A stretch of DNA of 64,000 nucleotides. Source: Lottia gigantea (lineage: Eukaryota > Mollusca > Gastropoda > Lottiidae). Below the pieces are notes generated by a model. It saw only the letters and a program-made list of their open reading frames with translations. It did not search any database and was not told the origin of the DNA. Shown piece by piece: positions 63,901 to 64,000 of the stretch (its first letter is position 1; the number at the start of each line of letters is the position of its first letter). The translations under genes and the position numbers were made by a program. The stretch spans positions 4,488,382 to 4,552,381 of the forward strand of contig NW_008707001.1 of NCBI RefSeq assembly GCF_000327385.1, read 5' to 3'.

Positions 63901-63957
63901 ATGTACATGGTTGTGTCTGTCGAGAAATTTATAAAGCTTCAAATTCACAGGATAATG
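9848..63957 (+). CDS. ROS1: ROS1/sevenless-type receptor tyrosine kinase, 5' part (24 exons; no start codon, 3' end beyond window)
   Basis: This is the ectodomain of an orphan-type receptor tyrosine kinase of the ROS1/sevenless family, a very large single-pass membrane protein. In flies it receives a cell-contact ligand; in mammals it binds NELL2. The 24 exons give about 1,362 in-frame codons: Cys-rich N-terminus (about residues 1-80), FN3-1 (80-182), FN3-2 (183-280), propeller 1 (281-559), FN3-3 (560-662), propeller 2 (663-928), FN3-4 (929-1030), FN3-5 (1031-1133), and the beginning of propeller 3 (1134-1362). The order and spacing match human ROS1 residues of roughly 30-1,430 as I recall them. 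Diagnostic local matches include TPYTYWG-like TIQPYTYWG in FN3-4, WNQWSYEIE in FN3-3, and paired CNC/CVC cysteines in propeller 3. Most domain-border introns are phase 1. The signal peptide, later FN3 domains, transmembrane helix and kinase are not in view. Assignment to the family is firm. One-to-one orthology is inferred from architecture. Confidence 0.93.
11215..11300 (+). mobile_element. Possible tRNA-derived SINE fragment
   Basis: GTGGGTTCTCATCTTGG resembles a degenerate tRNA B box (GGTTCNANNCC) and is followed by sequence that weakly resembles the body of the SINE-like copies at 28900 and 29715. No clear A box. Weak call. Confidence 0.3.
12195..12300 (+). mobile_element. Possible tRNA-derived SINE fragment
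   Basis: TTTCAGTCGGTAGGGAGTTG resembles an A-box region, and GTTGGATTGTTATCTGCTA closely parallels the head at 33711-33780 (GTTGGATTATTGTTTGCTT). The B box is degenerate (TGTCTTTGAATGG). It is probably an old copy of the same family. Confidence 0.45.
13182..13241. repeat. Short tandem triplication, 20 bp
   Basis: AGAATAGATTTTAGTGATTA occurs three times in direct tandem, with one substitution in the third copy. Confidence 0.85.
19735..19868. repeat. Direct duplication, about 70 bp
   Basis: Two adjacent copies share CTATCATTGAT, TTTACTGC/TTAACTGC, TTGCTGAAA and TTTCAG-TCCTTGAAGCCTC. Non-coding. Confidence 0.7.
21211..21228. other. 18-bp near-perfect palindrome
   Basis: CTTCACTTTGAAGTGAAG has 8-bp inverted arms around a two-base centre. 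It sits in a stretch of more complex, CpG-bearing sequence (ATAACGCGTT follows). This form suits a dimeric transcription-factor site, but no factor is implied by the sequence alone. Confidence 0.4.
21640..22170. repeat. Diverged direct duplication, about 260 bp
   Basis: The blocks AATGAGAAATT-AG and ACCTGTT-AT, and a later CTAGTTTATT-GTA, occur in the same order around 21790-21905 and 22043-22165. A related GAAATTAAGTTGAGAGCCTG block lies at about 21641. There is a small internal duplication (CTAGTTTATTAGTACA) at about 21868-21903. Confidence 0.6.
22378..22676. repeat. Tandem array, 37-38 bp unit, about 8 copies
   Basis: The unit is AAATTGTAAGGTGCTAGC followed by ATTTATCAGAGTCTGAGAC. The first and last copies are diverged. 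Non-coding. Confidence 0.88.
23664..23816. mobile_element. Short MITE, hAT-like
   Basis: The ends are CAGTGGCAGAG (23664-23674) and its exact inverse CTCTGCCACTG (23806-23816). The flanks ATTTTAGA and ATTATAGA agree at 7 of 8 bases, which suggests an 8-bp target duplication as in hAT elements. The core is GC-richer than its surroundings. The short open frames here on both strands are not genes. Confidence 0.65.
26395..26618. mobile_element. Foldback MITE, family B (rearranged copy)
   Basis: It shares GGGATAAAGCATATTTTGAG with the copy at 1419-1623, and the right arm TTGATGCTTTCAGTGTCCCTG followed by GCCTCTTTACAATCCCTT with the copies at 36130 and 51854. The left arm is not intact. Confidence 0.55.
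27501..28283 (+). repeat. Tandem array of a 3' splice site plus exon start, about 56-84 bp unit, 12 copies including the real one
   Basis: Each unit contains an AT-rich tract (TATAATATTATATTTTATAT) then ACTACAG or ATTACAG, then TGTCAGATAGGATGTACTGT. The last copy is the genuine acceptor at 28257|28258, where the exon begins TGTCAGATAGGATGTACGGT. Eleven earlier near-copies therefore each carry an AG and the beginning of the exon. Some units hold an extra internal GAATGTACTGTATATAGACA duplication. See findings. Confidence 0.92.
28258..28335 (+). CDS. ROS1: ROS1 exon 2 in window: Cys-rich N-terminus
   Basis: 78 bp, phase 0/0, flanked by ATTACAG and GTGAGT. It encodes a 26-residue segment with the pattern CxxGC(10x)CxxxC, the same pattern as the human ROS1 N-terminus (CIQGC...CALKC). 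Its 5' boundary is the last unit of the array 27501-28283. Confidence 0.8.
28900..29090 (+). mobile_element. SINE-like dispersed repeat, copy 1
   Basis: The 3' half GAGGTTTGGCCAAGGACCAG followed by CTGGT-AAAGGAT and GTTATCCTTGTAAAA is shared with 29860-29965. The 5' half has a B-box-like GGATTCCAATCTTGATG. It is non-coding, same orientation as copy 2. Confidence 0.6.
29715..29990 (+). mobile_element. SINE-like dispersed repeat, copy 2 (tRNA-like head)
   Basis: The head GTTCAGTAGCATATTCGCTC followed by ACTGGTAGAGCATTGG is tRNA-like, and GGGCTCTAATCTTGG is a degenerate B box. The body matches copy 1 at 28900-29090 over at least 90 bp. The small open frames on both strands within it are not considered genes. 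Confidence 0.65.
32070..32310. repeat. Diverged direct duplication, about 130 bp
   Basis: TTATCACTTAGTT, a CACTTTACCTA-TTATATA block, AGTAACA and TGACCTTGCTGGT occur twice in the same order (about 32070-32135 and 32205-32292). Confidence 0.7.
33539..33580 (+). CDS. ROS1: ROS1 candidate exon 3 in window (42 bp)
   Basis: Phase 0/0, flanked by ATTTCAG and GTATAG, encoding KPQSAQKAITSQTK. It keeps the frame between the Cys-rich exons but carries no conserved residue, so it could be an alternatively used micro-exon or a false call. Confidence 0.5.
33706..33800 (+). mobile_element. tRNA-derived SINE head
   Basis: TAGCTCAGTCAGTAG (33711-33725) matches a tRNA A box and GTGGTTTCAAATCC (33762-33775) a B box, at tRNA-like spacing. 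The cloverleaf is not intact, and body sequence follows, so it is a SINE rather than a tRNA gene. A related B-box-like GGGTTCAATACAGG stands at about 33290. Confidence 0.65.
34293..34353 (+). CDS. ROS1: ROS1 exon 4 in window: end of Cys-rich N-terminus
   Basis: 61 bp, phase 0 to 1, flanked by TTTTAG and GTAAAT. It encodes VQNCVRGCNIAIGLYEKMIE. NCVRGC...YE corresponds to human ROS1 SCEVGC...YEEE immediately before FN3-1. Confidence 0.8.
34769..34995 (+). CDS. ROS1: ROS1 exon 5 in window: FN3-1, main part
   Basis: 227 bp, phase 1 to 0, flanked by CTCTACAG and GTATGT. It starts AEQGYLPRPELV and carries the FN3 core tryptophan (VELKWDG) and the late tyrosine-containing strand (LHPYLTYK), parallel to human LHPFTEYIF. 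The domain is completed by the next exon. Confidence 0.93.
35063..35222. mobile_element. MITE, family D (copy 1), 160 bp
   Basis: The left end GGGGCTTTGTTATCCAAAAC continuing TTAA is the imperfect inverse of the right end TTAAGTTTTCAAGAATAAGG continuing CCCC, giving about 24-bp terminal inverted repeats. The core block ATTTTAGTGATTGACCAATC continuing AGATG is found inverted at 54917-55050. There are no coding frames. Confidence 0.65.
35272..35592. other. Assembly gap (321 N)
   Basis: Unsequenced run. It lies inside the intron between the two FN3-1 exons; the frame is continuous across that intron, so no exon need be missing. The long X-filled open frames over it are artefacts. Confidence 0.99.
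36130..36272. mobile_element. Foldback MITE, family B (partial copy)
   Basis: GGTGCTATCAGTGTCCCTGA followed by TACATG, then TTTAGAAAACCTCTTTACAA, matches the right half of the copies at 26395 and 51854. No left terminal repeat is seen. Confidence 0.55.
37384..37675. mobile_element. MITE with TTAA target site, second copy, inverted
   Basis: TTAA at 37384 then AGATGGATTTCCTTATTTTT. The following GCAAACTATTTGATTAATTG and the CCAATCATAAATG-CCATGTA and CTCACATGTCCATAATTAA (inverse) blocks match the element at 119-440 read in the opposite direction. The far end is diverged and no clear terminal repeat remains. Confidence 0.6.
37736..37817 (+). CDS. ROS1: ROS1 exon 6 in window: end of FN3-1
   Basis: 82 bp, phase 0 to 1, flanked by ATTTTAG and GTAAGT. 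It encodes FKVIAVVSKFHILD and then a TTRP end, the F-G strands of the first FN3 domain (human FRVVWIFTAQ...YRTHP). Confidence 0.9.
39590..39883 (+). CDS. ROS1: ROS1 exon 7 in window: FN3-2
   Basis: 294 bp, phase 1/1, preceded by a long T tract and CAG. A complete FN3 domain in one exon: PPTITRVSALSPTVISISWK, then PLLSYKLSL, then SYRITLSAWNIDGEGP. Human ROS1 has VEVSWDPPQFPGGPILGYN and AAVNEVGEGP at the same places. Two GT donors lie six bases apart (39884 and 39890); the distal one (GTAAGT) would add two codons without changing frame. Confidence 0.95.
41882..42132 (+). repeat. Dispersed repeat C, copy 1, about 250 bp
   Basis: Shared in the same order and orientation with 47241-47487: TTTCTGACAATTTTGAG, TGCCAAAAACGTATCA, TATATCTTTTTGATTTTGTA, GAACTGAAGAAGGTTTTGCT continuing GGGGCTTAATTCTCACTTGC, and AACGACAGGGCT. 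GC-richer than its surroundings, with no terminal inverted repeats seen. Probably a transposable-element fragment of unknown class. Confidence 0.75.
44473..44527. repeat. 29-bp tandem duplication
   Basis: CCAATCTGGAACAGAAGTTT followed by ACAATT occurs at 44473 and again at 44502. Confidence 0.85.
45190..45460. repeat. Tandem array, about 80-100 bp, 3 copies
   Basis: The blocks CTCAGAAATAATGG, TGGATAGTTTAATGA, CCATCAGGTTCCCA and CTATGTT-CTAGTGAT recur in order three times, with an extra 22-bp duplication (AAACTCAGAAATAATGGATA) at about 45280-45320. Confidence 0.8.
47241..47487 (+). repeat. Dispersed repeat C, copy 2, about 247 bp
   Basis: Same-orientation partner of 41882-42132 (shared blocks listed there). 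Differences are scattered substitutions and small indels, so the copies are not recent duplicates. Confidence 0.75.
48508..49075. repeat. Tandem array, about 150-175 bp, 4 copies
   Basis: Each copy has TTGAGGCT-GATG, TTGAAATTCTTGTGACATCT, CAGTACTTGAGCTCTTATTT continuing TTCTTTCATAGTCTAGCC, and CTCTTTCCTTTGCTTGATCG. The TTGAAATT anchors are at about 48528, 48676, 48851 and 49018. The open frames inside (71 and 79 codons) are repeat translations of each other and lack other gene evidence. Confidence 0.8.
49678..49770 (+). mobile_element. Possible tRNA-derived SINE head
   Basis: GGGCCTCAGTGGCTCAACAA followed by GTTAGATGCTGCC is tRNA-like in the 5' arm. The B box is not convincing. Confidence 0.3.
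49975..50090. mobile_element. Possible family-B MITE remnant
   Basis: CAGAAACCACAG followed by GGCCCTGATGCTCATAAAAA and TCTAGAAAAAAATC parallels the right half of other family-B copies, with considerable divergence. Confidence 0.3.
50890..51200. repeat. Internally duplicated block, about 175-185 bp
   Basis: GATGGATTTTTATGAAACTT-GATG, ATCATC-AAGGATGAACCCTA continuing TTG, and TATTTAATGAGTTA recur as GATGCAACTTGGTGAAATTT, ATCATCCATGGATGAACCCT, and TATTTAATATGAGTTA. Such GAGTTATTGCCC/GGATGAACCCTATTG blocks are, from memory, common in marine mollusc repeats, which supports the suggested clade weakly. Confidence 0.5.
51293..51328. other. Short perfect-stem hairpin with one bulge
   Basis: TGGCAAGCTATCT (51293-51305) pairs with AGATAGCTTCGCCA (51315-51328) with one bulged base and a 9-nt loop. 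On the transcribed strand it would form a stable intronic stem-loop. No known ncRNA family is recognised. Confidence 0.5.
51854..52070. mobile_element. Foldback MITE, family B (best complete copy)
   Basis: Left AAAGAGATTGTAAAAGGATT continuing TCTAAAA; right TTTAGAAAACCTCTTTACAA continuing TCCCTT. The inner blocks GTATTGGGGACACTTATAGC continuing ATCAATTT (inverse of the TTGATGC...TGTCCCTGATACA seen in other copies) and CCTGCAATTCCACTAAAAC (also at 1500-1517) tie the family together. Confidence 0.65.
52615..52743 (+). CDS. ROS1: ROS1 exon 8 in window: start of propeller 1
   Basis: 129 bp, phase 1/1, preceded by TTTTTTGCAG and followed by GTAATT. It encodes TITETPYLILGADNHIYKQN and then a LPDKLHE segment, the linker and first strand of the first six-bladed YWTD-type propeller (LILGADNHIY is typical). 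Its 3' splice boundary is the first unit of a tandem array. Confidence 0.9.
52736..53255 (+). repeat. Tandem array of a 5' splice site, about 33-37 bp unit, about 14 copies including the real one
   Basis: The unit is GTAATTATACCTTTACTCTT continuing GTATATCAAA and ending ACTTTGAG, TTTAGAG or TTTACAG. The first unit starts at the genuine donor (52743|52744). Every later unit restarts with AG|GTAATT, AG|GTTATT or GG|GTTATT, so the array is a run of donor copies. Several unit ends (AAATTAACAG, AAATTTACAG) resemble the exon end ATTACAG and could also act as 3' splice sites. Confidence 0.92.
53256..54564 (+). other. Rest of ROS1 intron
   Basis: AT-rich intron sequence. The small minus-strand frames (53311-53544, 53860-54063) have no splice or family support. 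Nothing else seen. Confidence 0.6.
54565..54749 (+). CDS. ROS1: ROS1 exon 9 in window: propeller 1
   Basis: 185 bp, phase 1 to 0, flanked by TTTTCAG and GTAAGT. It encodes GIGVHIKKQHLLVSDSTGKV ... ITIDWLNDTAFIISRNR. Human ROS1 has GISVDVHQQIVYFSE ... SISIDWLYQRMYFI at this point; the IDWL motif is the propeller-blade signature. Confidence 0.95.
54917..55050. mobile_element. MITE, family D (copy 2)
   Basis: GGGGTTCTCAAAAACTTAAC at the left, CCATCTGATTAGTCAATCGC continuing TAAAAT in the core (inverse of 35140-35175), and TTAAGTTTTCTTAAAT at the right. Terminal repeats are more decayed than in copy 1. Confidence 0.55.
55688..56112 (+). repeat. Tandem array with abutted CAG|GT splice motifs, about 49-60 bp (first unit 96 bp), about 7 copies
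   Basis: The unit is GTATTACAGTGATCTCTATT, a pyrimidine-rich stretch (GCTCTTATTCTGATATTGTC) and CACAATATACAG. The CAG|GT junctions are at 55745/6, 55841/2, 55945/6, 55994/5, 56046/7 and 56106/7; one unit has CAG|TT (55893/4). Each has a pyrimidine-rich lead-in, so each is formally a combined 3' and 5' splice site. See findings. Confidence 0.88.
56131..56275 (+). repeat. Tandem array of a 3' splice site plus exon start, 50 bp unit, 3 copies including the real one
   Basis: The unit is TATTGTAG then ATATATTCCTGTCCTCTATA continuing TAA. Acceptor AGs end at 56139, 56198 and the genuine 56248. In the two upstream copies the exon-like piece is followed by AG|GTTATA, so the middle copy is bounded like a 25-bp micro-exon (56199-56223). 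Confidence 0.9.
56249..56349 (+). CDS. ROS1: ROS1 exon 10 in window: propeller 1
   Basis: 101 bp, phase 0 to 2, flanked by ATTGTAG and GTAGGT. It encodes IYSCPLYKENDQCVVVIDGL continuing DTPPTDVKVDPLNG, parallel to human VCVCDLENCSNIEEI...PQKIVADSYNG; both keep the two cysteines and the D-x-x-NG turn. Confidence 0.93.
56691..57112 (+). CDS. ROS1: ROS1 exon 11 in window: remainder of propeller 1
   Basis: 422 bp, phase 2 to 1, flanked by TTTTTTTTAG and GTGAGA. It begins YLYYCDGRGIFRLDL (human YVFYLLRDGIYRADL) and continues through KSFALDFSKMQLYY, TMMSVYFD and GLFYWTTRNDV to the propeller end. The largest exon in the window. The overlapping minus-strand frame is a shadow. Confidence 0.96.
57310..57402 (+). 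CDS. ROS1: ROS1 exon 12 in window: FN3-3, first part
   Basis: 93 bp, phase 1/1, flanked by TTTCTAG and GTAAGA. PPTDIQALFNSHSAQISWKS is the A-C strands of an FN3 domain; human has PQELSVLFGSHQALVQWKPP. Confidence 0.95.
58238..58453 (+). CDS. ROS1: ROS1 exon 13 in window: FN3-3, second part
   Basis: 216 bp, phase 1/1, flanked by ATTTCAG and GTAAGA. AWNQWSYEIEI (human AWQNWTYEVKV), then LSVNRLHPDTQYSIQLRAVS and GPWSQFFVGRTL (human GPWSEPSVGTTL) complete the domain. Confidence 0.97.
58737..58844 (+). CDS. ROS1: ROS1 exon 14 in window: start of propeller 2
   Basis: 108 bp, phase 1/1, flanked by TTTTCAG and GTGAGT. EPIPVKVYLALKREILEHDL then VVSPIT: linker and first strand of the second propeller, matching the human EPPFIMAVKED segment. 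Confidence 0.92.
59210..59382 (+). CDS. ROS1: ROS1 exon 15 in window: propeller 2
   Basis: 173 bp, phase 1 to 0, flanked by TTATCAG and GTAAGT. ISWYNNHVMWTNSDGKLLLY (human MDWYNNSLYYSDTKGDVFVW) and LTFDWLGQKIFWSEP (human LAFEWLGHFLYWAGK) are two consecutive blade motifs. Confidence 0.96.
60160..60512 (+). CDS. ROS1: ROS1 exon 16 in window: propeller 2
   Basis: 353 bp, phase 0 to 2, flanked by TTTTGTAG and GTAAGT. IRRSDLNG, MTIDSIAGRLYWATTNTIES (human MVVDSVGGYLYWTTLYSVES), then FFSGYHVISLALNFDLQKVI (human WFSGKKVIALTLDLSDGLLY). Three blades' worth of sequence. Confidence 0.97.
60623..60786 (+). CDS. ROS1: ROS1 exon 17 in window: end of propeller 2
   Basis: 164 bp, phase 2 to 1, flanked by CTTACAG and GTATGT. 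LQYYSNHLFWLDQTESVVVG closes the propeller (human LMYYSGRLFWINGFRIITTQ), ending PSLHRYP at the border to FN3-4 (human TSLKPLPG). Confidence 0.96.
60935..61132 (+). mobile_element. Ty3/Gypsy reverse-transcriptase fossil fragment
   Basis: Two short pieces at roughly 60941-61010 and 61095-61132 resemble, at the expected spacing, the PKKD...CIDY and SGYWQ regions of Ty3/Gypsy-type reverse transcriptase. It is a small, broken remnant inside a ROS1 intron. No terminal repeats, gag or other pol parts are seen in the intron. It looks old. Confidence 0.6.
61253..61428 (+). CDS. ROS1: ROS1 exon 18 in window: FN3-4, first part
   Basis: 176 bp, phase 1 to 0, flanked by GTAATAG and GTAAGT. SKFNLTWRPSAEVNHGEVLY continuing KLYIQ: core tryptophan and B-C strands, as in human SFQILWNGPPAVDWGVVFYS. 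Confidence 0.94.
61526..61655 (+). CDS. ROS1: ROS1 exon 19 in window: FN3-4, second part
   Basis: 130 bp, phase 0 to 1, flanked by TTCACAG and GTGAGT. IEGYSPYTQMTVTIQPYTYW continuing GYADSVTIPLRSP; human has VEGLEPYALFNLSVTPYTYW. This is one of the strongest local matches to ROS1. Confidence 0.97.
61852..62096 (+). CDS. ROS1: ROS1 exon 20 in window: FN3-5, first part
   Basis: 245 bp, phase 1 to 0, flanked by CTTTTAG and GTATAG. VPEAPLTPRVYVTQHK (human VPSAPENPRIFILPSG), then LAADFRWSTPGIINGILQYH (human VVEFRWNKPKHENGVLTKFE) and LAPNKTYFFK. Confidence 0.96.
62290..62353 (+). CDS. ROS1: ROS1 exon 21 in window: end of FN3-5
   Basis: 64 bp, phase 0 to 1, flanked by CTCCAG and GTAAGT. VEACTEVGCGPSSDIVSAKT is the last strands of the domain (human VRAFTSKGPGPYADVVKSTT), here with two cysteines. 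Confidence 0.94.
62624..62823 (+). CDS. ROS1: ROS1 exon 22 in window: start of propeller 3
   Basis: 200 bp, phase 1 to 0, flanked by TTTCCAG and GTAAGT. AVNPVPKLLIATKTAVRISE then AFLAQDDRTFWIERSNSLFV: linker and first blade of the third propeller (human INPFPHLITLLGNKIVFLDM). Confidence 0.94.
63170..63360 (+). CDS. ROS1: ROS1 exon 23 in window: propeller 3
   Basis: 191 bp, phase 0 to 2, flanked by ATTTCAG and GTAACT. VKDMTMDWVSRTLYIVEEGK and INRNTTIGSVLSDPYTR parallel human ITVITIDWISRHLYFALKES and IHNRNSTIISFSVYPLLSR. Confidence 0.95.
63662..63957 (+). CDS. ROS1: ROS1 exon 24 in window: propeller 3, last visible exon
   Basis: 296 bp to the proposed donor GTACAT at 63958, phase 2 to 1, preceded by CCTTTCAG. 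SLFWTEIDKNGKGQLFQSNI then GERRKRSCNCEDD and VHGCVCREIYK; human has RLYWTEVSNFGYQMFYYSII, NKRNQCSCN and LEGCQCWRVI. The RRKR at 63771-63782 fits a furin-type site. The donor is not a strong consensus and the frame would otherwise stop seven bases on (TAA), so the exact end is the least certain in the series. Confidence 0.92.
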
Positions 63958-64000
63958 GTACATAATATTATTAAAACTTAGAGACTGAGACTGTTTTCAT

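Overview
The window is AT-rich animal nuclear DNA with long introns, many minisatellite-like tandem arrays, short inverted-repeat elements, tRNA-like SINE fragments and one assembly gap (35272-35592). It carries a single recognisable gene on the + strand: the 5' two thirds of a ROS1/sevenless-type receptor tyrosine kinase. I placed 24 exons between 9848 and 63957. All join in a continuous reading frame (about 1,362 codons) with consensus-like splice sites. The domain order is the one known for vertebrate ROS1: Cys-rich N-terminus, FN3-1, FN3-2, beta-propeller 1, FN3-3, beta-propeller 2, FN3-4, FN3-5, and the first part of beta-propeller 3. The remaining FN3 domains, the transmembrane segment and the kinase lie beyond 64000. 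The signal-peptide exon was not found. The repeat style and the ROS1 sequence suggest a lophotrochozoan, probably a mollusc such as a limpet-like gastropod. That assignment is inference only.

Layout. 1-9847: no convincing exon; a TTAA-flanked inverted-repeat element, a foldback element, and five tandem arrays in a row (24-25 bp, about 130 bp, exactly 96 bp x10, about 20-40 bp, about 32 bp). 9848-39883: seven exons for the Cys-rich N-terminus, FN3-1 and FN3-2, spread over 30 kb with introns of 18.4, 5.2, 0.7, 0.4, 2.7 and 1.8 kb. 39884-52614: a 12.7-kb intron with dispersed repeats and small arrays. 52615-57112: propeller 1. 57113-63957: a compact stretch, with introns of about 0.1-0.8 kb, coding FN3-3 to propeller 3, and a short Ty3/Gypsy reverse-transcriptase fossil in one intron.

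The main unusual signal is that three separate splice junctions of this one gene have been copied into tandem arrays in the neighbouring intron. The 3' splice site and first about 26 bases of the exon at 28258 recur eleven times upstream. The 5' splice site of the exon ending at 52743 recurs about thirteen times downstream. The 3' splice site and first 23 bases of the exon at 56249 recur upstream, next to a further array in which nearly every unit carries an abutted CAG|GT motif. The introns are therefore full of decoy or recursive-type splice sites matching the real ones.
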